Part shown: piece after piece, positions 1 to 7,955 of the stretch
Layout of the letters: every line of letters starts with the position of its first letter
Position numbering within the stretch: position 1 is the first letter of the stretch
Assembly (NCBI GenBank): GCA_022376515.1
Contig: WTXI01000563.1
Span: 1 to 15,207, forward strand
Direction of reading: 5' to 3'
DNA length: 15,207 nt
Origin: Lactifluus volemus
Taxonomy: Eukaryota; Basidiomycota; Agaricomycetes; Russulales; Russulaceae
Translations under genes and position numbers: made by a program
Notes under the pieces: model-generated
The model's database searches: none
What the model was told of the DNA's origin: nothing
What the model saw: only the letters and a program-made list of their open reading frames with translations

Positions 1-403
1 TGTCGGAGATGTCGGAGCGCGTTGGGCCAAATATCTGTCTCAGCTACAGCAGCTGGCGCCGAGATGTTGCCATACTTTGTCCCCGTGCTCAAGTTACTAC
101 CGCCCACAAATGCCTGAGGGGGACCATCGAGCGCCAAGGGTAGAGCCAAAGACGGGAAGAAAACAGATGGGAGGGCAAGAGAAAGATAAAGCAAAAAAGA
201 GGGAAAGACATATTCTCAACAAGAAAAAAACCACCGGGGTGGGCCAAAGATAGAGAGAGGGTAAAGAGAGCCGATAGACCGCAATAGCACATCTGGGTTT
301 AGGCTGGGAGGCATATTCGAAAGGAGGTGAGGTCGGGAGTTCGATTCCGATCTATTACAGTATTGCCGACCATTGTTTGTATAAATACGGAAAAATGAGC
401 CTG
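1..403. other. Left-edge region with no certain gene
   Basis: Both strands are open over the first ~115 bases. On plus, frame 1 is open from base 1 to a TGA at 115-117 and ends with the peptide MLPYFVPVLKLLPPTNA, which could be the C-terminus of a gene entering from the left. On minus, a well-composed frame runs from a possible acceptor (CCCCTCAG, about 114-121) to the edge. Without the neighbouring sequence I cannot choose between them. From about 120 to 290 the plus strand is purine-rich (AAGAGAAAGATAAAG-like), that is CT-rich on minus, as in fungal leaders or promoters. Around 332-354 an RNA polymerase III B-box-like GTTCGATTCC sits in a small stem, but no tRNA fold could be completed. Confidence 0.3.
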
Positions 404-417
404 AGACCTGCTTCCAT
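404..417 (+). repeat. Direct repeat, left copy (target-site duplication)
   Basis: Sequence AGACCTGCTTCCAT, identical over 14 bases to the copy at 651-664. It marks the 5' boundary of the retroposed segment. Confidence 0.6.
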
Positions 418-650
418 AGGCACAGGGTCTTTTTCTTCCGCATCAGAGTCACCCCTGTTGCAAGTACTTACACACATATACTCGACCACCACCTAAACAT
501 AATCACACTACCACACACTGATGGCCTCCGGCCGTCCTCCACTCATCATCCATACATGTTAGTCATAACGCTTAGATACCATTCGCGACCGCCTCTGTGC
601 CACGTTGCACGCGCTGCGGAATACAAATTCGGATTCAAAAAAAAAAAAAA

Positions 651-664
651 AGACCTGCTTCCAT
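651..664 (+). repeat. Direct repeat, right copy (target-site duplication)
   Basis: Sequence AGACCTGCTTCCAT, directly abutting the A-tract at 637-650. The position just after poly(A) is where the second copy of a retroposon target-site duplication is expected. Confidence 0.6.
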
Positions 665-1731
665 GAATGAGCTTTGTCTGGTGAGCCGCTTAAACCGGCT
701 ACAAAACGACCTGAAAGCCGGAGGTGGGCGGTAAGAAGGACGTGCGGCGTTGAAGGTGTGGCTAAACAGTTGTGATGATCATCATTCATGTATTGAGATT
801 CGTGCATCCACGAGCAAAAAGGTATCTCGTATTGCAATGGGGGCTAGGAGGATCGCCTTGGGACGTCACGAGAAGGGAGGACTGGAAGCAGAATTCGGGA
901 TGAGAATCCCTCGGGCTTAAACGAGGGATCATAGCTAGTTCGCCCTGTGGAGCTCGAAGAGAAGAAGAAGAAGAAGCACGATCTGGCGACGGCAAGCCTC
1001 AACACAAAGCAGTCATTGGTCAGCCACCTCCATTTACAGTCTTAATTCCAGTGAACCCCTATTGATCGGACGTTCCCTCAAGGCGGTTGCTCATGTCCGG
1101 ACTGCCATTGTCACCGCGGATATTCATACACGGGGGATATGCGTGTATGTATCATAATTAGGACCGCCCAACGGTGATGAACGATGGGTTGACATGGACC
1201 AAAAACTGGACGTCACAGAGCCCGATTAGGAAAGCAGAGAACCCAACAAGCTGACTCGCGTGAGGCCATGTGAGCGTCAAAAGCCGTGTCCGATGGGAGC
1301 CGTGACTCGTTTCAGGTCATTTTTACCGCCCTGGCGCTTCAATTTCCCAGTGGTTAACTGGGTTTCCATTTGTTGAAATCAAAAACACGTGGATCTCCGG
1401 GCCTTTTAGTTTAGATGACTAGAACATGTGAGCTCAAGTGCACTCAAAAGTGGCCTGATTGCAACCCGGGAAGAACAAGAGAAGGGCAGAGGAGGATCTT
1501 CGAAGAGGATCAAACGGGTCTTGTTTGTTCCCTTCTGAGAACGGGTGGACATTGAAATTTCATTTCCCATTTCAAACAAATCGAAAAAACCGCGAAATCT
1601 ACGGGAAATCGAGATCCGCTTATTGGCGCCCATCTACCGTATTTTTCATTCTTACCAATTTGGACACATGCGTCTTACGCCGCGTCGCGTACCCCCAACC
1701 AAACTGCTGTCTCGCCATTGTCTCGTCAAAT
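665..1731. other. Intergenic region, no gene supported
   Basis: No frame here shows a recognisable domain, a long open frame with good codon use, or a convincing exon-intron chain. A short GAA microsatellite lies at about 958-976. The segment from about 1640 to 1731 becomes C-rich and leads into the TATA box of the next locus, so its right end is probably promoter. The rest is unexplained and may include remains of the target locus into which the retroposon inserted. Confidence 0.4.
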
Positions 1732-1739
1732 TATAAAAA
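1732..1739 (+). promoter_or_regulatory. Probable TATA box
   Basis: TATAAAAA, followed by a pyrimidine-rich stretch and an ATG at 1796 in good context (CAACATGG). The spacing of about 60 bp from TATA to ATG is usual for fungal promoters. The nearer ATG at 1752 would lie too close to be in the transcript if this box sets the start site. Confidence 0.4.
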
Positions 1740-1795
1740 CATCCTCCCAGTATGTTTCCATTTCGTCAACTTCGCCCCATAACATCCTTTTCAAC

Positions 1796-2260
1796 ATGGA
1801 CTGCCATCCTCGTTGCCTCTCCCCTCCTCCTCGCATGCCTTCTCCTCAGCTTCTTCCCACTCCCTTGCCCTCACCTCCTCTTCACCACCAGCAATCGCGT
1901 CCACGGCTTCAACCATCGTCCCAATCTAAACCACCATCACCCCTCATCAACACAACCACTTCCAACTCACCAACCATCTCTCAACGAAAACTGCACGCTC
2001 CCCGTGCGCAGCCTCATCCTCCCCTCGATTTGAACATATGGCTCGATTGGGATGATTTTGGTGCAAGGCGGGCAAGAAGCCAATCGCCACCCTCGCCGTG
2101 CCCCACTCCAGAAAGGTCAACTCAGACTGATGGAAAACGTCGGCCAAACCCCATTACCATACCACATCCTCGCTCACGACCTCGCCCGCGGTCGCCTCCT
2201 CCTAGCCCGGGCCGACCTGTCACACCGCCTCCAGTTCCACCCATTCCTACTCAGTTTTAG
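1796..2260 (+). CDS. Proline-rich hypothetical protein, frame uncertain
   Basis: No family is recognised. The reading frame starting at 1796 gives 154 residues, roughly a quarter or more proline, with Ser, Arg and His; it has SPPSP and PPPSP-type runs and an acidic-aromatic patch (WLDWDDFG) in the middle, and would be disordered. This start is preferred because of the TATA box 60 bp upstream and the A at -3 and G at +4. After the TAG at 2258-2260 the same frame stays open to TGA at 2420-2422. The TAG is the last three bases of a possible 42-bp in-frame intron (2219-2260, weak GTCACA donor, TTTTAG acceptor), so a longer product is conceivable. A competing frame starts at ATG 1752, encodes a hydrophobic signal anchor (ILVASPLLLACLLLSFF), stops at 2033, and resumes in the same frame to 2456 with higher third-position C/G. 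Given the indels elsewhere in the window, that frame could be the real gene with breaks. Confidence 0.35.
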   Translation: MDCHPRCLSPPPRMPSPQLLPTPLPSPPLHHQQSRPRLQPSSQSKPPSPLINTTTSNSPTISQRKLHAPRAQPHPPLDLNIWLDWDDFGARRARSQSPPSPCPTPERSTQTDGKRRPNPITIPHPRSRPRPRSPPPSPGRPVTPPPVPPIPTQF

Positions 2261-2832
2261 GTGCGACCCCGGAAAACCCATCCTTCAGCGCGGTCTACGA
2301 ATCACCTCGCTCCAGTTAGTCGCAATCCCAGATCTACCACCTCCTCAGTCCCATATCCCTCTGTTAAGGAAATCAAAATCAAGCGACGCCATGACATGTA
2401 TTCGCTTCCTTACTCTTCGTGATGAATCAGTGGGAGGGACTCGCATGCATCGTTGATCCTTTGACATGCATTATTGATTCCTACCATGCCGAACGTTGTA
2501 GCCCTTCGATCTTACATTATACATTCAACATTTGTACACCTGTTTTTTTTTCACAACCATCCCTCTGCTACGCAATCACCAACGTCTCACTGTATATCCA
2601 ATTAATTGCTCATTCGCCGTAGCCCACTCCTATTGCATCCTACCTCGCACTGTTTTTCATCCCCATGTTACTAGCTCTTCGGGTAGATTTAGTACGAATA
2701 ATATCAGCATCAAAGTTGGACCGTCAGCTGACGCGTGAAATTGAACGCTTAATGTTGAAAGTTGACCCACCGGTGTATGCAAACGCCTGCGGGCGGTCAT
2801 CAATTAGCAACCGTCATAGATATGATGAAATC

Positions 2833-2852
2833 TTGGCGCGCCCTGGCGCCAA
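2833..2852. repeat. Inverted repeat of an E2F-like core
   Basis: TTGGCGC and GCGCCAA face each other across a 6-base spacer, giving a 20-base inverted repeat. Each arm resembles the E2F/SBF-type core TTSGCGC. No gene start is supported nearby, so a regulatory role is only a possibility. Confidence 0.3.
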
Positions 2853-4210
2853 TGTGTTAAACCTACGGTACTGAAGCCGGGTTTACCGGGATAACATGCG
2901 TCATTGGAGTGTCTTTGCAAGGTCCGGCCGGAACAGCCAAGCCACAAAATACCTAGCGCCAGGGCTGGTAGCAAGGAACCGCGCATGCCGATGGAGCACA
3001 GGTCACGAGCGTGCCACTAGCAATCTTTACTCTGTTCCTGGCTCCGTCGGGGATCTGAAAGACTACTAGGTCCAAATCGGCGATAATTGATAAGTTCTGC
3101 GAGTCACTGAAGAGGAAGAGGGCCTGACAAACCCTCGGGATCCTCCACGGAGAGTGAATCATGTGAATAATTAAAAAAGTGACGGAGGAGCTTTTGCCGA
3201 GGGAAGACGGATGACTCGCCGAGTCCAAGTTTACTGTAGAACCCAATCAACGTGGGACATGCGTGTGCTCACGGAAAGTTCAAGATTTCATTTACGCGAA
3301 CACCCCCAACCAGCTGGTGTAAAACGTGCCCATGTACGGCAACACGGATCTATCTGAGCGGAAGGCTGTACATTAGCAACCGAGGCTATATGGATCAAAA
3401 TAGTAGAAACATTTGAAAATGAGGCGGTGAACAGGTTGGTGGGTTGGTGAGTGGGCCGATCAGCGCAGGAACAAAACAGAAAAATCACGGAGCAAAGTGC
3501 CCAAACTCAAAATTTTACCAGAGACTTGGCAATCACTTTTGGCCACGTGGTCCTCACAAACCCAGGGGGGGAACAACTTGTTGGTTGGTGGAACAGAAAC
3601 TCGTGGGTATATTTGCGCCACTTTTGACTTTCCTTTCCTTTCGTCGAAAGCTTCGATGGTGCGAATCGCGGGGAACCCAAAATTAGACAAAGCTATTGAA
3701 ACGAGGAAGAATTCGTAAATGAAACTTCAAAGGCCCCCAACCCGCCTCCACACATCCCCTCATCGAGAAGGGTCATCTCTCTATGTCGAACGAACGCGAT
3801 CGCCGCGGATCACCGCGGTGCATCGCCAGCGGAGAGGAAGAAGAGCCTCATCACACATACTATACTATACTGTATCGGCGAATGGTCACCGTGTCGAGTT
3901 GAGTTTTCTCTCCGACAAATCTACCTAAACCATCATCGTGTTATAACGAAAAAAGCAGACTTTTCCCTTTTCAGCCTTAGGGCGCCTTTTTTTTTCTAAT
4001 CAAATTTGTGCGACGCGCGCTGCTAGCAGCGCCGACGCGGAGTATTTTCAGTTTCGACGCTACAACTCCGATTTTCCCTTTCGTTCAAAAATCGTTATCA
4101 TCCACACCAGAAAAAACAGGGACAAGCCTTTTAGATTAGTTTTTCCGGTAAATTAAATCCAACTACCTACTAAGCTCTCGGGGACGGCCACAAAGGGCCC
4201 CGGGCTTCTG

Positions 4211-4222
4211 ACTTCCGGAAGT
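4211..4222. repeat. Perfect 12-bp palindrome
   Basis: ACTTCCGGAAGT reads the same on both strands. It contains TTCCGGAA, a possible dimer-binding site, but no flanking gene is supported. Confidence 0.25.
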
Positions 4223-4394
4223 ACTATCAGAGGGTAGACCAACGATTCGTCGTGTCCCAAAATCTGTTTACGCACAAACTTTCGCGTAAAAACGGGCGGC
4301 GTTCTCCATTTTGCTTTGCGTCATAAATTTTTTTCGGTGGTCATTCCTGGCCTTTACTGTATCTAAAAGTGGTAGTGGTAGTGCCTTGGGTAGC

Positions 4395-4425
4395 AATCGG
4401 ACACAGTAATCGGACACAGCATCGG
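4395..4425 (+). repeat. Short tandem repeat abutting a palindrome
   Basis: The 13-base unit AATCGGACACAGT is followed by a near-identical second copy (4408-4420, last base differs) and by a partial third copy ATCGG (4421-4425). The third partial copy forms the start of the palindrome at 4423-4436. Confidence 0.5.
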
Positions 4426-4436
4426 AACCGGTTCCG
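4423..4436. promoter_or_regulatory. 14-bp palindrome with AACCGGTT core
   Basis: CGGAACCGGTTCCG is a perfect palindrome. AACCGGTT is the recognition sequence known for Grainyhead-type factors, which exist in fungi, and the outer CGG...CCG triplets also suit a Zn2Cys6 dimer. The site lies downstream of the coiled-coil gene and not before any gene I can support, so the functional reading is tentative. Confidence 0.25.
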
Positions 4437-4783
4437 TATCATATATCGTAAATTTTGTTGGGCCATGCCCAGAACCACCCAAATAAACTGGTTCATACAT
4501 AAGGCAGCGGTTAAGGTAAGATAGAGAACGCACGCGCATTTGGAGTTGAAATATACACATCATTTTTTTTTGATAACAACTCGACAACAAGAAAATTAAT
4601 ACAGACTACATAGCCATGAAGAGCGAGTCAAAGAGAAAATGCGTCAGCCTAGAGCTACAATGGTGTGCATCGTGAGAATAGGGGAGGGTTCGTACCGGAT
4701 ACACTATATTGGCTGGTCCAGGTAATGGCCGTGAGTTGTGTACGTTTCGTCCAAGCGTATTGAGGGTCCCATGCGAGAGAATC

Positions 4784-6057
4784 TCAAAGTCCCAGTCTTT
4801 CGCCAATGTCCGATCGCGGTCGCTTCCACCATACCCACCACCTCCGCCGCCCGAACGGCCCTGCGACCATGCCCACCACCACGTCGAGATGTCCGATCCT
4901 ATCTCGTTCTCGTTCTCGAGGACGGTCCCGTTCACGGCCACGATCACGCTCCCTGTTTCGCTCGCGTTCGCGACCGCGAGGCTCACGTGGAGCGACCGGG
5001 GACCGGTGACGAGACCGCCGTTCAGTCTCGCGTTCTCTTTCTCTTTCCCTTTCCCGGCTCCGTCCGCGTTCTCGCTCCCGCTCTCGGTCACGTGCCCGCT
5101 CTTGTTCGTCGTCCATGGTCGATTCGACTTTTCCGCTAGGCGTCTTGCGAATGTCCGGTGACTGAAGCGGTGAATTGTCAGGCGACTCCATGTGGTGGGA
5201 TGCGGAACGACCACGGGTCTGTATTTGCAAGCGGGGAAGTGCATTGCTGGAAGTGGCAGGAGACACGCGTACTTCAGAGAGCCGCGGCCTTTTGTGTGCG
5301 CGTGGTGCGGTAGGAGGAAGCTTATTGACGTTTCCACTTGTAGTTCCGCTCCCATTTCCATGGCCGTTCCCATTAGGATTACCGTGGTTTGTGCTTGCAC
5401 ATGTGTATGACGAGACGACGCGTTAACTGGACGAGTAGGGGGAACCACAATATCGCAGGATTTTTCGAGTTCATCTCTGGTATAAGGTATGAGCGCTTCG
5501 AATCCATGGAATCGGATGAGACTTACGAGAGCAGCCGGATGACTTGGTGAGATTCTACGGACAGGAGAGCATAAAGTCAATCCCAAATGTGGTACATATC
5601 GTTGTGCTCTTTACTCACCTCGAAGCGCAGTCTCTACCCTGTTGACCGCCCGTCTTAGACCGCGCACCTCCTCTTTAAGTTTGCCTGTCTCACTACTTTT
5701 TAGCAACTCATAAAGCTCATCATTCTCCTCTTGTAATAGCTTGGCGCGCTGCGCGAGGGCGGTGTTCACAGTACTAGATGACGATCTAATACCGGATTCT
5801 GCCGAGGCGGCATCAATGTGGGTTAGAAGTAGAGATATGAGGGCGGGTGGTAGAGACAGCGGCTCTGTGAGTGAGGCATTGGGTTGAGTGGAGAGATATT
5901 GGCGAAGGGTGTTGACCTCGTCCTGGCATTGCCCGACTATTTAGCAAACACGAGAAACAATGTTGGACAAGAGGACATACAGTCAATTCCGCGAGCTGAG
6001 AGTCTTTTTTCGCAGAAGTGCCTCCAGGTCCAGCTCGCGGGACGATGGGAGGTCCAT
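4784..6057 (-). CDS. Coiled-coil protein with NLS-like patch and Arg/Glu-rich tail; broken frame
   Basis: Not a named family to me; probably a conserved nuclear fungal protein. Exon model: 6057-5981, 5922-5619, 5554-5527, 5393-4784, with introns of 58, 64 and 133 bp. Order of the ~339-residue product: short N-terminal helix (RELDLEALLRKK, DSQLAELT), a leucine-rich linker, a coiled coil (QRAKLLQEENDELYELL, then KLKEEVRGLRRAVNRVETAL, ending ESHQVIRLLS, about residues 88-136), an Asn/Gly-rich linker, a basic NLS-like APRAHKRPRLSE, then an Arg/Glu/Asp alternating tract (about residues 232-304). Oddities: exon 1 keeps the frame only if one A is added to the A6 run at 6005-6010. The third intron may really be 50 bp (5526-5477), adding DELEKSCDI and extending the coil, but then the frame breaks near 5430. 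The 3' end is uncertain, because a glycine-rich peptide (GRSGGGGGGYGGSDRDRT) lies in another frame at about 4800-4860. Confident as a gene, less so on its ends. Confidence 0.6.
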
Positions 6058-7158
6058 GAGAGCAGTAGACTGACCGTGACAGAGGGCGCAACAGGCGCGT
6101 CCTGCTCTCGCAGCTGGTGTCTCACCCACTCGCGCTAGATTATGTAAGCGATATCTTGTTCATGCCACTTGGTTCGTGTACCCGTACATAATCAACTAGT
6201 ATTTACACGATTACATCCATCATCTCTGCAAGAATTCGTCCTGATGCGACGTAATGAATCTTTTTTTTGACAGCCGGTTATTCAAAACTAAACCCTGATG
6301 TGACTATTATGTGACTGATGTCAAAATTTTGACTTACCGTTGACCTGACGAGACATGCGATCAGGATGTGGCTACGACTTACAGGAAGCGAATATAGTGT
6401 ATTTATTGATTGATATTGATACTCAAGTTTTGCTCCCCTCTTTTTGGCTTTAGCCTTGTCAGAGGGACAACGTTGTACGTACATGGCCCTCGAACTGTAG
6501 GTGACGACGCAACTCGCTAAACAAGGCATGGACCAGATCAAAGAAGGCTTTGCCAGCAGAACAAGCATAGAAGGACAGATGAAGCAGGGTGGACGACTCA
6601 GTTGCGGAATTCTTTTAAGGAAAAAGGCAATATCGATTATCAGAGCGGTACAGCAAAGAGAACCAGGAAGTGAGCGAGTCAGTTCGAGGCACGTGCACGG
6701 ACATAAACAAAGGCAAACAAGATATAACTTGTTGGGCGATATTTTCAAAGTCTTCACAACCCGCATTTCCCACAGAAAAGGCATTTCAAGCCTCGTACAC
6801 ACATCGACGCTCCCGAGGTAAGATGACCCCTTACATTACACCGCCCAATTTGTACCGCACACCCTGATGACAATCATATTCACACTGTACGAGCAGTAAT
6901 TACCACTCCGGTGTTGCTGTCGTGACTGTTTTCTACAACGGTAACTGATTCTTGTAGCGTACAACTCGTTCTCCCGCTTTCTCATCCTCTGTCATCGGAT
7001 TCCTTACTGATTTTTTCCTTTCTTAGATGTGAATCCGCTGTTGGCCTCATTGAAAGTAAGCTTGCTTGCTACCTCACTTGATTACATGCTAGTGAGTTTA
7101 TTAGCTTGTTGATACATTTATTTCTATGCACGAGTTGTGTTTGATATCAAGATCCATC
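6058..7158. other. Gene-poor or unresolved region between two minus-strand genes
   Basis: This holds the promoter of the coiled-coil gene (right side of 6057) and the 3' flank of the STEEP1 homologue. A plus-strand chain can be drawn: ATG 6528 to donor at 6818, exon 6897-6940 (NYHSGVAVVTVFYN), exon 7027-7055 (VNPLLASLK) and possibly an exon from 7105 ending inside the STEEP1 3' part. The splice signals at 6941-7026 are strong (GTAACT donor, TTACTGAT and a long pyrimidine tract before TTAG). The peptide resembles nothing I know, so I do not call a gene. Confidence 0.3.
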
Positions 7159-7797
7159 TCATGTCTCCTTGAGTGATTGTTCACCGTCGAATGCATCTGA
7201 GGGTAGTTGCCCTTGTATTTGGGTTAATGCCCCTTTGAGGATGTACAAGAACGGTCCGGCTGTCGCTGGAGGCGGATTGGACTGGTATGCCACTGGAAGT
7301 GTGCATCTGGGGCATCGAAATCTATATTGACGCTCGTGACCGCCTCGCGTCCTTGAGAAATTCAATCATGAGAGAAGGACCAAAGTGTAGGGATGTACCT
7401 CTCAATGAGTATCGGTTCACAAGGTAGTGCATTCATTTAAAGGCCCGTGCCTTGGCACCTTCCTTGTCCTGTGAGCGGACTACGATCGCGCCATCTGTCC
7501 GCCGACGGGGTAGCGAAGACAGACTAGCGTCAATTACGAGCTGACCTGGCATGAGAGCCATTTGGATCATAAGAAAGAATAGGCTCACTATGAATTCACC
7601 GCATATACAATCTATAGTGTGGTGTGGGTAATGGTCTAGGGAAAGTGGACGGCACTACTCACAATAAACTTTCAATGCTGCCACAGAGGAGGCAGTCGGT
7701 CGTGCTAGAACAAGTCAGAGGAACGAATATAATGACAGTAAAGGCGCGCACCGTCGGCCGAAGTTGAGACAGCAGACCTGGAGACGACCTTGGGCAT
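7159..7797 (-). CDS. STEEP1/UPF0428 family protein (CXorf56-like), one-base frame break
   Basis: Recognised by the N-terminal MPKVVSRSAVSTS, the C-x-C motif in VYYCICGEF, the PRRRTDGAIVVRSQD block, and the C-terminal RQYRFRCPRC and GPFLYILKGALTQ blocks. In animals STEEP1 promotes ER exit of STING; fungal members are uncharacterised, and a role in early secretory membranes is inferred. The two cysteine pairs could bind a metal. Exons: 7797-7752, 7704-7663, 7611-7589, 7540-7399, 7351-7159; introns of 47, 51, 48 and 47 bp with good branch points (CTGAC before TTCTAG in intron 1). All junctions are in phase, but exon 4 breaks at about 7435: after ...ARAFK the frame hits TGA, and the family sequence NALPCEPILIER continues in the frame one base back. 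Exons sum to 446 bases; 447 would give 148 residues. This looks like a single lost base, since everything else is conserved. It is transcribed divergently from the ankyrin gene. Confidence 0.85.
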
Positions 7798-7955
7798 TCT
7801 CGCAGAAGGAAAAGGCTTTGTTCGGAAACAATTTCCGAAAATGACATAAAGACGGGTCACGTGATGGTAATTAGGATAATGTGAGAGGCGATGCCGAGCT
7901 CAGTCCGGGCGCTGTTGTTGCTTTTCTGATCCAACACACACCTCCCCATCGTGTC
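7798..7955. promoter_or_regulatory. Divergent promoter shared by STEEP1-like and ankyrin genes
   Basis: Only 158 bp separate the two start codons, so both genes must use this stretch. It carries the palindrome TCACGTGA at 7857-7864, near the middle. This is an E-box of the type bound by bHLH factors such as Cbf1, Pho4 or SREBP-like proteins, so the two genes may be co-regulated. No clear TATA box is seen. Confidence 0.6.
7857..7864. promoter_or_regulatory. CACGTG E-box palindrome
   Basis: TCACGTGA is a perfect 8-bp palindrome matching the extended Cbf1-type E-box. It lies 60 bp from the minus-strand ATG and 92 bp from the plus-strand ATG. Confidence 0.5.

Larger units (their letters stand above)
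404..664 (+). mobile_element. Small retroposed insertion with poly(A) tail and target-site duplication
   Basis: The 14-mer AGACCTGCTTCCAT occurs at 404-417 and again at 651-664. Between the copies lies about 233 bp ending in 15 consecutive A residues (637-651, the last shared with the second copy). A direct repeat flanking a segment whose 3' end is poly(A) is the classic product of target-primed reverse transcription by LINE machinery. The insert is too short to code for a transposase or reverse transcriptase. It could be a SINE, a 5'-truncated LINE end or a processed mRNA fragment. Inside it, an ATG at about 521 follows a C/A-rich, leader-like stretch and reads MASGRPPLIIHTC before a stop, so a retrocopied mRNA 5' part is possible. 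The repeat and A-tract are seen directly; the mechanism is inferred. Confidence 0.6.
2457..4783. other. Long region without a supported gene
   Basis: About 2.3 kb in which no open frame has a recognisable motif or a convincing chain of exons. Several 60-97-codon open stretches exist on both strands, but none begins at a well-placed ATG with consistent codon use. The content is AT-richer, with pyrimidine tracts (T runs near 2542, 3984 and 4563) and short palindromes listed separately. The part at 4437-4783 probably includes the 3' untranslated region of the minus-strand coiled-coil gene. Confidence 0.45.

Noticed and set aside
293..360. tRNA-like or SINE-head promoter (B-box GTTCGATTCC with weak A-box)
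   Set aside because: The T-arm would need a 10-base loop, and no acceptor or anticodon stem forms. It also lies outside the retroposed segment.
2953..3246. 97-codon minus-strand open frame
   Set aside because: No ATG in good context, no recognised motif and no flanking splice structure; consistent with a random open frame.
3497..3928. Two adjacent plus-strand open frames of about 70 codons
   Set aside because: The first lacks an ATG at its start, neither resembles a known protein, and they cannot be joined by a convincing intron.
4709..5161. Several plus-strand open frames rich in Ser/Arg/Pro/Phe
   Set aside because: They are antisense images of the Arg/Glu codon repeat and have no ATG context or splice structure of their own.
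4606..5586. Longest uninterrupted minus-strand frame (326 codons)
   Set aside because: Over most of its length it is an out-of-frame reading of the Arg/Glu-repeat exon; such repeats keep alternative frames open. Its 5' part crosses probable intron sequence. Only its glycine-rich portion is kept as a possible alternative C-terminus.
6440..6600. Ras-like C-terminus on minus (SAGKAFFDLVHALFSEL, then a basic AKAKKRG stretch)
   Set aside because: The short peptide resembles the end of small GTPases, but no G-box, switch or WDTAGQE-like motif is found upstream on that strand, and stops interrupt it. Probably chance.
6278..6802. 174-codon minus-strand open frame rich in Cys, Leu and Ser
   Set aside because: Composition is that of an antisense reading, with no domain, and it overlaps better-composed plus-strand exons.
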